A stretch of DNA of 64,000 nt from contig NZ_JACKXD010000003.1 in assembly GCF_014212355.1 (NCBI RefSeq), forward strand, positions 62,001 through 126,000, read 5' to 3'. Positions 26,079 to 34,821 of this stretch are shown here, one piece after another. The notes below the pieces were generated by a model. That model did no database searches. It was not told the DNA's origin and saw only the letters and a program-made list of their open reading frames with translations. The position numbers were made by a program, and so were the translations under genes. This DNA is from Halobellus ruber (GTDB lineage Archaea > Halobacteriota > Halobacteria > Halobacteriales > Haloferacaceae). Every line of letters starts with the position of its first letter. Positions within the stretch are counted from its first letter, which is position 1.

Positions 26079-27068
26079 TCACCCGACCCCGAGGAAGTCG
26101 AAGGCGTAGCCGGCCTCGGCCGCCGTCGCGTGCTCGTAGGCGATGCGGGCGGCGGCGACGTCCTGGATCGCGAGGCCGGTGGAGTCGAAGACCGTCACCC
26201 CGTCGTCGGCGACGCGGCCCGGCTTCTCCCCGATCACGATCTCGCCGACCGAGCCGTGGATGTCGTCGTCGTCGAGCACGCCCTGGTTCCAGGGGACGTT
26301 GATCTCCCCGGAGTGGGTCGTCTGCTCGTAATCGTCGATGACGAGCTTCGAGTCCAGCAGGATCCCGTCGTCGAGTTCGTGTTTGCCCGCGGCGTCCGCG
26401 CCGATGGCGTTGATGTGGGTGTGCGGCCCGACCGCCTCGCGGGGGACGATCGGGGACTCGACGGGCGTGACCGTCGAGAGGACGTCACACGACGCCGCCT
26501 CCGTGATCGACCCGCCGACCACGTCGAACTCGTCTTCGAAGGCCGCGACGAACGCCGCGGTCCGTTCCTCGTCGCGGTCGGCGACCACGACCCGCTCGAT
26601 GTCGCGGACCTGTGCGATCGCGCGGAGCTGCGTGTACGATTGGACGCCCGCGCCGACGACCCCGAGGGAGTCGGCGTCCGCAACCGCGAGGTGGTCGGTC
26701 GCGACCGCCGCCGCGGCCCCGGTCCGGAGCTGTGTGAGCTCCTTGCCGTCGAGGATCGCAAGCGGGAACGCGGTTTCGGGGTCGGAGTAGATCATCGTCC
26801 CCAACACCGTCGGGAGGTCGAACTTCTCGGGGTTGTCGGGGTGGACGTTGATCCACTTGATCCCCGCGGCGTCCCATTCCGGGGTGGAGAGGTACGCGGG
26901 CATCGACCGGAAATCGCCGTTGTACGCCGGCAGATCGATGTAGGACTTGGCCGGCATCTGCGCGTCGCCGCGGGCGAACGCCGCGAAGGCCGCCTCGACC
27001 GCGGGCACGACCTCGGAGAGGGATGCGTGCTCCCGGACGTCGTCGCCGTTCAGCAGCAGCGTTTCCAT
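26079..27068 (-). CDS. Ornithine cyclodeaminase/mu-crystallin family protein, probably alanine dehydrogenase
   Basis: This 329-residue protein belongs to the NAD(P)-binding ornithine cyclodeaminase family, which in archaea includes alanine dehydrogenases that interconvert alanine and pyruvate plus ammonia. The substrate-binding Lys lies in GIKWINVHPDNP (about residue 70). The Rossmann motif is GVVGAGVQSYTQL near 136-148, and the catalytic Asp lies in VFDSTGLAIQDVA near the C-terminus. Length is normal. It has its own weak promoter (CTTAG, 26 bp upstream). Substrate cannot be decided from sequence alone; ornithine cyclodeaminase or another imine reductase is possible. Confidence 0.85.
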   Translation of the reverse strand: METLLLNGDDVREHASLSEVVPAVEAAFAAFARGDAQMPAKSYIDLPAYNGDFRSMPAYLSTPEWDAAGIKWINVHPDNPEKFDLPTVLGTMIYSDPETAFPLAILDGKELTQLRTGAAAAVATDHLAVADADSLGVVGAGVQSYTQLRAIAQVRDIERVVVADRDEERTAAFVAAFEDEFDVVGGSITEAASCDVLSTVTPVESPIVPREAVGPHTHINAIGADAAGKHELDDGILLDSKLVIDDYEQTTHSGEINVPWNQGVLDDDDIHGSVGEIVIGEKPGRVADDGVTVFDSTGLAIQDVAAARIAYEHATAAEAGYAFDFLGVG

Positions 27069-27260
27069 ACCCGAGGGTCGTCGGGCGGACCCCTAAGTCG
27101 TGACGGTGGAGACGGCCTCGGGGACACAGAATCGGGGGGATCGAGCCGGGGAGTGGAGGCACTCGGCGGTCGGGCAAAAATAGAAGCCCGAACCGGCGAT
27201 CGGTCGTTGGTGTGGCCGGCCTCGGATCGGCTGCGCTGGGCGACGCCTGACGGCCTATGG

Positions 27261-27281
27261 AACGCAGTCTCCGACTGCGTT
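27261..27281. terminator. Hairpin at the thermosome stop codon
   Basis: AACGCAGTC-TCC-GACTGCGTT is a perfect 9-bp inverted repeat with a 3-base loop. On the minus strand it begins within the TAA stop of the thermosome gene. Its position suggests 3'-end formation or mRNA stability. Confidence 0.5.
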
Positions 27282-28957
27282 TACATCGCGCCGCCCATAC
27301 CGCCCATTCCGCCCATCCCGCCGGCGCCGCCGGGGCCGCCCGCGCCGCCTTCGTCGCCGTCGCCGGAGGTGCTCAGCTCGTCGGCAGCGATGATGTCGTC
27401 GATCTTGAGCACGAGGTTCGCGGCCTCGGTGGCCGAGGACAGCGCCTGCTCCTTCGAGTGGGCGGGCTCGACGACGCCCGCGTCGAAGGTATCCTCGACG
27501 TCGTTCGTGAAGACGTTCAGCCCGGCGTGGACATCGCCGTTCTCGTGGGCTTCGCGGAGCTCGACCAGGGTGTCGATGGAGTCGAGCCCGGCGTTGCCGG
27601 CGAGCACGCGGGGCACGAGTTCGACCGCGTCGGCGAACGCCTCGACCGCGAGCTGTTCGCGGCCGCTGACGGTGCTGGCGTAGCTCCGGAGCTGCCGGGC
27701 GACCTCGACCTCGATGGCGCCGCCGCCGGAGACGACCCGGCCGTCGGAGACGGTGGTCGAGACCACGTCGAGGGCGTCCTCGACGCCGCGCTCGATCTCG
27801 TCGACGACGTGTTCGGTGGAGCCGCGCAGCAGCAGGGTCACGCCGTGGGCCTCGTCGCCGTGGCCCTCGACGTAGAACAGCTCGTCGTCGGAGTCACGAC
27901 GGACCGAGCCGTGGCCGAGGTCCGCCTCGGTGACGCTCGACACGTCGGAGACGACCGCGCCGCCGACCACGTCGCGGAGGAACCCGATGTCGGATTTCTT
28001 CGTCCGACGGACCGCGAGGATGCCCTCCTTCGCGAGGTAATGCTGGGCCATATCGTCGATGCCCTTCTGGCAGAAGACGACGTCGGCGCCGGAGTCGACG
28101 ATGTGCTGGACCTTCTCGCGGAGCTCCTTTTCCTCCTGATCGAGGAACTTCTGGAGCTGATCCGGGGAATCGACGTTGACCGTGGTGTCGACGTCGGTCT
28201 CCTCGATCTCGATGGCCTCGTCGAGCAGCAGGATGTCGGCGTGCTCGGACGCCGAGGGCATATTGTCGTGGACGGGGTCCTTGTCGATGACGGCTCCGTG
28301 GAGGAGCTCCGACTCGCCGGTGCCGCGCCCGGTCTGGGTCTCGATGTTGGCGTTCTGGAGGTCGACGACGTAGGAGCCGTCGTCGGCCTCGACCGTGACC
28401 GCCTCAACGGTCTCGACGGCCAACTCGGCGAGGAGCTCCTTGTCGAGTTCGGAGCTTTTGCCGGTCATCGACGTCTCGGCGACCTTCTTGAGGAGTTCGG
28501 TGTCGTCGGGCGTGACCGACTCGGAGGCCTCGTCGACCGCCGAGCGGGCCTCCTGGCTCGCGAGGTGGAAGCCGTTGATGATCGCGGTGGGGTGGATGTC
28601 CTGATCGAGGAGCTCCTCGGCGTTCTTCAGGAGTTCACCCGCGATGGCGACCGCGGTGGTCGTGCCGTCGCCGGCCTCGTCCTCCTGGGTCTCGGCGACT
28701 TCGACGATCATCTCCGCGGTGGGGTTGTCGATGTCCATCTCGGTCAGGATGGTGACCCCGTCGTTGGTGATGGTGACGTCGCCCATCGAGTCGACGAGCA
28801 TCTTGTCCATCCCCTTCGGTCCGAGTGTCGAGCGTACGGACTCCGCGACGGCGCGAGCGGCCTGGATGTTGTACTCCTGCGCGTCGCGATCCTTGACGCG
28901 CTGGGCGTCCTCGCCCATAATGATCATCGGCTGACCCTGTTGCATTCGCTGACTCAT
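27281..28957 (-). CDS. thsA: Thermosome subunit (group II chaperonin)
   Basis: This 558-residue subunit belongs to the archaeal CCT/TRiC-like double-ring chaperonin that folds proteins in an ATP-driven cycle in the cytoplasm. The nucleotide-binding motifs [12 protein letters not shown] (about 45) and GDGTTT (about 95), the apical domain and the second equatorial half ([15 protein letters not shown]) are all present. The C-terminus carries the flexible Gly/Met tail made of GGMGGMGGM repeats that projects into the cavity. A strong TATA box (GGATTTATATAGA, 28982-28994) lies about 31 bp before the ATG, as in heat-inducible haloarchaeal cct genes. The exact paralog (thsA or thsB type) is not certain. 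Confidence 0.95.
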   Translation of the reverse strand: MSQRMQQGQPMIIMGEDAQRVKDRDAQEYNIQAARAVAESVRSTLGPKGMDKMLVDSMGDVTITNDGVTILTEMDIDNPTAEMIVEVAETQEDEAGDGTTTAVAIAGELLKNAEELLDQDIHPTAIINGFHLASQEARSAVDEASESVTPDDTELLKKVAETSMTGKSSELDKELLAELAVETVEAVTVEADDGSYVVDLQNANIETQTGRGTGESELLHGAVIDKDPVHDNMPSASEHADILLLDEAIEIEETDVDTTVNVDSPDQLQKFLDQEEKELREKVQHIVDSGADVVFCQKGIDDMAQHYLAKEGILAVRRTKKSDIGFLRDVVGGAVVSDVSSVTEADLGHGSVRRDSDDELFYVEGHGDEAHGVTLLLRGSTEHVVDEIERGVEDALDVVSTTVSDGRVVSGGGAIEVEVARQLRSYASTVSGREQLAVEAFADAVELVPRVLAGNAGLDSIDTLVELREAHENGDVHAGLNVFTNDVEDTFDAGVVEPAHSKEQALSSATEAANLVLKIDDIIAADELSTSGDGDEGGAGGPGGAGGMGGMGGMGGAM

Positions 28958-29282
28958 AGACGGTGCTTGATTGTTTGTGATTCTATATAAATCCTGTGGT
29001 GGACGGCGAGGTCGACCGCGTCCGATAGTATGTGAAAGACCAACGCATTTCGGCCGAGTCGCCCGGTTTTTTGCGGATTTGGTGTGAGAACCGGTATCAA
29101 TACCCGTCGGCGTGAGAGCGGTATCGACGGCTATTTATATGTGTTCCGTCGGGTGGGCGGCCGCTGGTCGGTGAATGGTTCTACGACGGACCGGAAGACG
29201 GTGGGACCGGTTTCGTGACGGCCATACCGGCGGCTCCCGGGCCTCGAACGGTCCGGAGAACGTGGTCGTCGCCGTGCGGCGG
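28958..29282. other. Intergenic region with thermosome promoter and an unassigned TATA box
   Basis: Besides the thermosome promoter near 28988, a strong TATA-like CTATTTATAT (29131-29140) lies here with no recognisable gene correctly placed behind it on either strand. A plus-strand frame from 29174 has an arginine-rich product and then runs antisense to the 29283-29456 gene, so it is not accepted. A short non-coding transcript is possible. Confidence 0.4.
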
Positions 29283-29456
29283 TCACTCCCCGTCGGGGAG
29301 TTCGTCCGCGAGGAACGGCCGATCGCGGGTGGATTCGAAGGGCGGGAGGTCGTCGTCGGTGTCCAGCGCGTCGAGTTCCGCCTCGTACAGTTGCTCCTGG
29401 AGTTGGCTCCGCTTGTTCCGTCCCTTCCGCTCGCGACCGGCTTTCGTGTCAGGCAT
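29283..29456 (-). CDS. Small hypothetical haloarchaeal protein (57 aa)
   Basis: This 57-residue protein starts MPDTKAGRERKGRNKRSQL. It has a basic N-terminal half with a probable helix (about 12-38) and an acidic C-terminal half (DALDTDDDLPPFE). No cysteine, signal peptide or membrane segment is seen. Coding bias (GC-rich third positions) and the acidic C-terminus make it a likely real gene. Start at 29456; seven codons of open frame lie upstream. Function unknown. Confidence 0.65.
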   Translation of the reverse strand: MPDTKAGRERKGRNKRSQLQEQLYEAELDALDTDDDLPPFESTRDRPFLADELPDGE

Positions 29457-29527
29457 TGTCAACCGTGACAACGTCACTCAATGTAATGAACGTTTCGACA
29501 CTCCGCGGAATCGGGGTACGGTCGGGG

Positions 29528-30015
29528 TCAGGCCCTGAGACCCCGCAGTACGTCGTTGATCGGCCCGAGTTCGATGTCGTTGGGCGAGGTTGCGTCCATC
29601 GTGGTTGCGAACCGGACGGTCCGGCCGTCGTCGATGGTGAATGCAGCCCGCTGGTGCACCCGACGCATCCCCTCGTACTCCGCGCGCACCACGCCGTACT
29701 GATCGGCGACGTCCTTGACGGTGTCCGACAGCAGTGGGTAGTTGCTGTCGTGGTGCTCGGCGAACCGCTCGTGGGAGTGGATCCCGTCGCCGGAGACGCC
29801 CAGCACGGCGAGATCGTCGTCCAACTCGAAGAACTCCGCGTCCCGGAGGGCACACATCCCCGCCGTGCAGATGGGGTCGAAATCGAACGTGTAGAACGTC
29901 GGAAAGACCCACTGCCCCGCGCCGGTGTGATCGCTGAAGCGGTAGCTGTCGCGGTCGCCGTCGTTGTACCGCACACCTCGAAGTCGGGCGCGGCCCCAGG
30001 ATCGATGTCGCTATC
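29528..30015 (-). pseudogene. Peroxiredoxin (AhpC/TSA family), frameshifted near the N-terminus
   Basis: The frame ending at 29528 encodes about 148 residues of a peroxiredoxin: YRFSDHTGAG, the peroxidatic Cys in FDFDPICTAGMC, then GVSGDGIHSHERF. The expected N-terminal strand (IDPGAAPDFEV) is present directly upstream but in another frame. The two join if two bases of the GTGTG at about 29974-29979 are removed, so a TG duplication has broken the gene. Upstream of 30015 no start codon fits, and tRNA-derived repeats begin soon after. A GTG at 29974 could still start a shortened protein. A sequencing error in the TG run is the main alternative. Confidence 0.7.
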
Positions 30016-30120
30016 ACACCACCGCGAGACCGTCCCACGGGCGAGAAGGTGCCCGTTTGGCGCCGACGAACCCGTCGAAATCGTGGTACGACGCGGCGGC
30101 AGTTCGTTCACACCGACGAG
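30016..30120. other. Gap between the peroxiredoxin remnant and the tRNA-Ser repeat array
   Basis: No gene and no usable start codon for the peroxiredoxin remnant are seen. The sequence appears to be decayed coding or flanking DNA. Confidence 0.3.
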
Positions 30121-30375
30121 CGCCGGGACGGGGATTTGGACCACGGTCGCTCGCTTCGTCGCCGGGCTCCGCCCGGCTGCCAGCGGGACCTTTGATCCCG
30201 CCCTGCTCGCTCCCTGCTTCAACTCCCCGCATAGAAGCCGCGCTGCTCGCTTCGTTCGCAGACGCGGACGCCGGGACGGGGATTTGAACCCGATTGCGAG
30301 ACTCACTTCGTTCGTCTCGCGTGGTTCAAATCCCCTTGTAGCGTCGTCACTGTTCACTTCGTTCACAGATACGAG
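30121..30375. repeat. Degenerate copies of the tRNA-Ser 3' end with hairpins
   Basis: CGCCGGGACGGGGATTTG, identical to the 3' end of the adjacent tRNA-Ser read on the plus strand, recurs at 30121-30138. A 23-base identical match lies at 30269-30291. An inverted copy of the T-arm (GGTTCAAATCCCC) lies at 30323-30335. With the second direct copy and the arms GCGAGAC/GTCTCGC it forms a long hairpin from about 30279 to 30335. A further hairpin GCCGGGC-TCC-GCCCGGC lies near 30161-30178. All lie on the 3' side of the tRNA. Confidence 0.78.
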
Positions 30376-30456
30376 CGCCGGGACGGGGATTTGAACCCCG
30401 GATCCCAGAGGGAACACGCTTTCCAGGCGTGCGCCTTACCACTCGGCCATCCCGGC
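30376..30456 (-). tRNA. tRNA-Ser(GGA)
   Basis: The minus strand folds as a class II tRNA. The acceptor is GCCGGGA/TCCCGGC with discriminator G. The D-arm is GCCGAGTGGTAAGGC, the anticodon stem-loop ACGCCTGGAAAGCGT gives anticodon GGA, a long variable arm follows, and the T-arm contains GGTTCAAATCC. A GTTAAACG box lies about 30 bp upstream, overlapping the end of the neighbouring small gene. Confidence 0.95.
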
Positions 30457-30483
30457 CCGATTTCGATTACTCCGCTGAGTCGT

Positions 30484-30687
30484 TTAACTTCTTCCTTTCG
30501 CCGCCAGCCGGGGTTCGAGCACGAACGACAGTACTGTCACGAATCCCCCGATTGCGAAGCCGATCCCGACGGTGGGAACGATCCCCAGATCGACCGAGCC
30601 CACGAACAGCCTGACCCCCTGGAGGAGCACCAGAAACGTCAGCGCGCCGATGAGCCCCCACAGGACCGCCGATCGGAGCCCGGTCAC
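30484..30687 (-). CDS. Small two-helix membrane protein (67 aa)
   Basis: This 67-residue protein has two hydrophobic helices (about residues 5-28 and 35-57) and a basic C-terminus (LEPRLAAKGRS). It starts with GTG, overlapping the TGA of ilvA (GTGA), so it is translationally coupled to that gene. No family function is recognised. The tRNA-Ser promoter box overlaps its 3' end. Confidence 0.7.
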   Translation of the reverse strand: MTGLRSAVLWGLIGALTFLVLLQGVRLFVGSVDLGIVPTVGIGFAIGGFVTVLSFVLEPRLAAKGRS

Positions 30688-31892
30688 GCCAACACCTCCA
30701 CCTGGTAGCCCGCGGCTTCGAGCGCGTCGAGCACCTGGTCGATGTGGTCGTGCCCGCGCGTCTCGATTTCGATCTCGATGTCCGCCTCGTTCATTGCGAC
30801 GTCCCTGGAGGTCCGGTCGTGCTGGACCGCGTAGATGTTCGCACGCTCGGCGGCGATGATCTCGACCAGTTCCTCCAGGGCCCCGGGCCGGTCACGGAGC
30901 ACGGTTCGGATCTTCAGATACCGACCGGTCGCAACGAGGCCGCGAACGAGAACCGTCGTCAGCTGGTTCGTGTCGATGTTGCCGCCGCACAGCGCCGGCA
31001 CGATGGTCTCGTCGTCGTCGTAGTCGAACGCCTCGAACAGCAGCGCCGCCATCGGCGCCGCGCCTGCGCCTTCGACGAGGGTCTTCGAGCGTTCGAGCAG
31101 GTACGTCAGCGCCACTGCGATCTCCTCGTCTGTGACGGTCACCACCTCGTCGACGCGCTCGCGGATGATCTCGAAGGGCCGCTCGCCGACCTTCCGGGTC
31201 GCGATCCCGTCGGCGATGGTGTTCACCGAGTCGCGCTCGACGATCTCTCCCGACCGCAGCGACTCCGGCAGCGACGCCGCCCCCTCGGCCTGGACGCCGA
31301 TCACCCGCGCGTCGGTCGTCGCCGTGACCGCGGTGGCGATGCCGGCGATCAGCCCGCCGCCGCCGACCGGGACGAGGACGGTGTCGACCTCGGGGCACTC
31401 GTCGACGATCTCCAGTCCGATCGTCCCCTGGCCGGCCATCACCACGTCGTCGTCGAAGGCGTGGACGTACGTACGGCCCTTATCACGTTCGATCTCACGG
31501 GCCTTCGCCTGCGCCTCGTCGTAGTCGGCGCCGTGGAGCACCGCTCGCCCGCCGTACCGTTCGGTCGCCTCGACCTTCGAGATCGGGGCGTGTTTCGGCA
31601 TCACGATCGTCGCGTCCACGCCCGACCGGCTGGCCGCCAGGGCGACCCCCTGGGCGTGGTTGCCCGCGCTCGCGGTGACGACGCCGGCGTCGCGTTCCGC
31701 CGCCGAGAGCGTCTTGATCCGGTTCGTGGCTCCCCGGATCTTGAACGCGCCCGTGCGCTGGAAATTCTCCAGCTTCAGCCGGACGTCGGCGCCGGTGACG
31801 TCTGAAAACGAGTAGGAGTACTCCAGCGGCGTCCGGCGCACGACGTCGTCGATCCGGTCGCGCGCCGCTTCGACATCGGAGAGAGAGAGCAT
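30684..31892 (-). CDS. ilvA: Threonine ammonia-lyase (threonine dehydratase) with ACT domain
   Basis: This PLP enzyme deaminates threonine to 2-oxobutanoate and ammonia, which feeds isoleucine synthesis or threonine degradation. In the 402 residues the PLP-binding Lys lies in GAFKIRGATNR (about residue 51), the phosphate-binding Gly loop is PVGGGGLIAGIA (about 175-187), and a C-terminal ACT domain (about 325-402) begins RTVLRDRPGALEEL. One ACT domain fits the catabolic/short anabolic form rather than the long double-ACT IlvA. A TATA-like box lies about 28 bp upstream at 31920. Confidence 0.93.
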   Translation of the reverse strand: MLSLSDVEAARDRIDDVVRRTPLEYSYSFSDVTGADVRLKLENFQRTGAFKIRGATNRIKTLSAAERDAGVVTASAGNHAQGVALAASRSGVDATIVMPKHAPISKVEATERYGGRAVLHGADYDEAQAKAREIERDKGRTYVHAFDDDVVMAGQGTIGLEIVDECPEVDTVLVPVGGGGLIAGIATAVTATTDARVIGVQAEGAASLPESLRSGEIVERDSVNTIADGIATRKVGERPFEIIRERVDEVVTVTDEEIAVALTYLLERSKTLVEGAGAAPMAALLFEAFDYDDDETIVPALCGGNIDTNQLTTVLVRGLVATGRYLKIRTVLRDRPGALEELVEIIAAERANIYAVQHDRTSRDVAMNEADIEIEIETRGHDHIDQVLDALEAAGYQVEVLA

Positions 31893-32340
31893 ACGCCCGG
31901 GTTCCGGGCCCGTAGATCCTAATTCTGTCGGCTGACACAGCGGTGAGAGAGCGACGCGCTACCGGCCGTGGGGCCGGCGAGCCTGTCGCGCCGCTACTGG
32001 GGGAATCGGGGAAAGGGGGGAATGCACGCGCGTGACGTGCACTTGGCGGTATGTCCTGGTGGTACATAAACATCCGCCACGCGTGGTGGAAGTAAAAACC
32101 GCACGACAGCGCCGACCTCGTCGACGCCGTCTGACGGTTGTCTGCCGCGCGTCACACACGGCGGAGGTGTCGGTCCGCGTGACGCCGGGAGTGTCAGCCT
32201 CAGACCCTCGCCGGCCGTCGATGGGCAGGATGGGCCTCGGTCGACTCCGGGGCGTGCGGCGGCGAGGCTCCTCCGGGGAGCGCGGGAGCGTTCCGACGGA
32301 AGACGACTGATCGGAGGGGAGAGCGAAGCCCGGCCGACGG
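31893..32340. other. Palindrome-rich intergenic region without a convincing gene
   Basis: Apart from the ilvA promoter near 31920, a TATA-like TACATAAACA (about 32060-32070) is followed by the near-perfect palindrome CCGCCACGCGTGGTGG (about 32074-32089). A second inverted repeat, TGCACG/CGTGCA, lies near 32023-32041. Frames behind the box give only arginine-rich products. A non-coding RNA or a regulator site is possible. Confidence 0.4.
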
Positions 32341-33480
32341 TTACCGCTCCTCGAGCGGCGGGAACGGCAGGTCCGTGTCGCCGACGTACCGCGCCCGGGG
32401 GCGGATCAGCCGGTTGTCCTCGTACTGTTCGAGAACGTGCGCGATCCACCCCGCGACCCGCGACATCGCGAAGATCGGGGTGTACGCGTCGATCGGGATC
32501 CCCATCTGGTAGTACGTCGACGCGGAGTAGAAGTCGACGTTGGGCGCGAGCCCCTTCTCCGCGGCAATGTACTCCTCGATCGTGGTCGAGTAGTCGTACC
32601 ACCGGGAGTCGCCGGCGGTCTCGGCCAGTTCCTTGGACTTCGCCCCGAGGATCTTCGCCCGGGGATCCTTGACGTTGTAGACGCGGTGGCCGAACCCGGG
32701 GACGCGGCGGCCCTCCGCGAGGGCCTCCTCGACCCACGTCCGTGGGTCGGTGTCGCTTTCGTCGACCTCCTTCAGCATCCGCATCACGTTGGCGTTGGCG
32801 CCGCCGTGGAGCGACCCCGAGAGGGTGCCGATCGCCGAGGTGACCGCGCTGTGGAGGTCCGAAAGCGTCGACGCAGTCACCATCGCGGAGAACGTCGACG
32901 CGTTCAGCCCGTGGTCGGCGTGGAGCACCAGGGCCATATCGAACGTCTCCGCTAAGACCTCGTCGGGAACCTCGCCGTTGAGCATGTACAGGAAGTTGGC
33001 GGCGTGGCTCAGGTCCTCCCGCGGCGCGACCGCCTCCTCCCCGTTCCGGAACCGCTCGAAGGCCGCGAGGGCGGTGGGGATCTTGGCGGTGATCCGGCAG
33101 GCCTTCCGGAGGTTCGCGTCGAGGTCTGTCACGTCCGCGTGGTCGGCGTCGCCGTCGTACGCCGACAGCGACGAGACGACCGTGCGCAGCGCCGCCATCG
33201 GGACCTCGTCGGCCGCGGCGAGTTTCTCGACCTCCCCGAGGAGTTCGTCGTCCAGCGCCCGGGTCGCGGCCGTCCACGTACAGAAGCTTTCGAGCTCCTC
33301 GGCGGTCGGGAGCTCCCCGTGCCACAGGAGGTAGACGACCTCCTCGTAGGACGCCTCGCGGGCCAGATCCTCGATGGAGTACCCCCGGTATCCCAGCTTC
33401 CCGGCGTCGCCGTCGATGTAACTCAGCTCCGACTCGGCGACGAGGACGCCTTCCAGGCCGCGGTGGACGTCGTCTGACAT
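32341..33480 (-). CDS. gltA: Citrate synthase
   Basis: It condenses acetyl-CoA with oxaloacetate to citrate, the entry step of the TCA cycle. The 379-residue length is typical of archaeal citrate synthases. The catalytic residues lie in HADHGLNAS (about 230), GHRVYNVKDPRA (about 265) and the C-terminal RARYVGD segment. Start MSDDVHRG at 33480 is chosen because a GCTTTTTC box lies about 28 bp upstream; seven more in-frame codons precede it. It is divergent from the PhoU/TrkA-C gene, with a shared promoter region of about 100 bp. Confidence 0.96.
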   Translation of the reverse strand: MSDDVHRGLEGVLVAESELSYIDGDAGKLGYRGYSIEDLAREASYEEVVYLLWHGELPTAEELESFCTWTAATRALDDELLGEVEKLAAADEVPMAALRTVVSSLSAYDGDADHADVTDLDANLRKACRITAKIPTALAAFERFRNGEEAVAPREDLSHAANFLYMLNGEVPDEVLAETFDMALVLHADHGLNASTFSAMVTASTLSDLHSAVTSAIGTLSGSLHGGANANVMRMLKEVDESDTDPRTWVEEALAEGRRVPGFGHRVYNVKDPRAKILGAKSKELAETAGDSRWYDYSTTIEEYIAAEKGLAPNVDFYSASTYYQMGIPIDAYTPIFAMSRVAGWIAHVLEQYEDNRLIRPRARYVGDTDLPFPPLEER

Positions 33481-33581
33481 ACCTACAGACTTCTCTACCA
33501 CGTCGAAAAAGCGTTACCGTTTCCGGAAACGGGGCCGCACAGCCGGCAAGCGTTTTTCGTGCTGGCCGCGAACACCGACGT

Positions 33582-34808
33582 ATGTCCCCACGGGACGCGG
33601 CGTACGAACCGGTCAGCGTCAAGGAGGTGCTCGCGGAGATGAAAGACACCGCGGAACTCCTGATCGATCTCTCGTACTCCGCCGTCCTCAACGGGAGCGA
33701 CGAGATCGCCCGGGAGGTACTCGACCTCGAAGACCGGGTCGACCTCCTCCAACTCCAGGGACGGATGAGCCTGCTGATGGCGGCCCGGAGCCCCGAGGAC
33801 GCCGAACGGCTCGCGCCCGTCTTGGGCGTGATGGGCGCCGCCGAGAAGATCTCCAACGCCGCCGGCGACATCGCCAAGGTCGTCCTCGACGACATCGGCA
33901 CCCCGGACGCCCTCCGGACGGCGCTGCCCGAGGCGGTCGAGGTGCTGGTACGCGCGAGCGTCGCCCCCGACTCCGCGTACGCCGGCCGGACGCTCCGCGA
34001 CGTGAATATGGAAACCGAGGCGGGCGTCCGCGTGATCGCGATCCGCCGGGAGTCCGCCACCGGCAAGCGTCGGTGGCTGCTCAGCCCCGGCTCCGACGAC
34101 GAACTCCAGGCCGAGGACTCGCTGTTACTCCGGGGGCCACAGGACGGCATCCGGACGGTCTACGAGGCCGCCACCGGCGACCCCTACGAGCCGCCGGCCC
34201 CCGTCGACCCGCCGGTCGAGGACCTCGAACGCGCCGTCGACTCGATCATCCTGATGAAGGATATGAGCGAACTCGCGGTCGACCTGGCGTACGGCTCGGT
34301 GCTGTTCGACAGCGAGGGCGTCGCCGAGGAAGTGCGGGAGCTGGAAGCGGAGGTCGACGCCCTGAAGTCGCGGTTCGAGGCGTGGACGCTCCGGGCGGCG
34401 GGGCGGGTGGAGGATCCGGTCCGGCTCCGCGGGCTGGTTCACCTCGCGTCGGCGACGGAGGTCATCTCCGACGCCGCCTTGGAGATCAGCGAGGGCGTGT
34501 TGCGGGGGATCGACGCCCACCCCGTCGTCGCGGCCGCGATCGAGGAGTCCGACGAGGTGATCGTCCGGCTGTCGGTCGCGCCCGACGCGGCGCTCGCGGG
34601 GACCACCCTCGGCGGGGAGGCGGTGAAGACCCAGACCGGGATGCGCGTGATCGCGGTCCGCCGCGGCGACACGGACGCCGAGTGGGTGGTCCAGCCGGGG
34701 CCGGAAACGGAGCTCCGCGCCGGCGACGTCGTCATCGCGAAGGGAACCCGCGCCGGCGCCGAGCGGCTGGGCGACCTCGTCGGCGACGAACAGCGGTTCG
34801 AGTCGTGA
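33582..34808 (+). CDS. PhoU-like/TrkA-C (RCK_C) repeat protein, potassium-channel regulatory type
   Basis: This 408-residue soluble protein is an internal duplication. A PhoU-like helical domain (about 10-115) and a TrkA-C/RCK_C ligand-binding domain (about 117-200) are followed by a second PhoU-like (about 210-320) and a second TrkA-C domain (about 322-405). The two TrkA-C copies match at LVRASVAPDSAYAGRTL and IVRLSVAPDAALAGTTL. RCK_C domains bind ligands and gate cation transporters, so a role in K+ or other cation transport is likely. No transporter gene is adjacent. A CGTTTTTCG box lies 27 bp before the ATG. Confidence 0.85.
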   Translation: MSPRDAAYEPVSVKEVLAEMKDTAELLIDLSYSAVLNGSDEIAREVLDLEDRVDLLQLQGRMSLLMAARSPEDAERLAPVLGVMGAAEKISNAAGDIAKVVLDDIGTPDALRTALPEAVEVLVRASVAPDSAYAGRTLRDVNMETEAGVRVIAIRRESATGKRRWLLSPGSDDELQAEDSLLLRGPQDGIRTVYEAATGDPYEPPAPVDPPVEDLERAVDSIILMKDMSELAVDLAYGSVLFDSEGVAEEVRELEAEVDALKSRFEAWTLRAAGRVEDPVRLRGLVHLASATEVISDAALEISEGVLRGIDAHPVVAAAIEESDEVIVRLSVAPDAALAGTTLGGEAVKTQTGMRVIAVRRGDTDAEWVVQPGPETELRAGDVVIAKGTRAGAERLGDLVGDEQRFES

Positions 34809-34821
34809 GGGCCGGGAGCGT

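Noticed and set aside
29174-29468. Plus-strand frame following the unassigned TATA box
   Set aside because: Most of it is antisense to the small gene at 29283-29456 and reads as a shadow of it.
32032-32310. Plus-strand 92-codon frame behind a TATA-like box
   Set aside because: The product is strongly arginine-rich with no recognisable fold. The palindromes in the region suggest a regulatory function instead.
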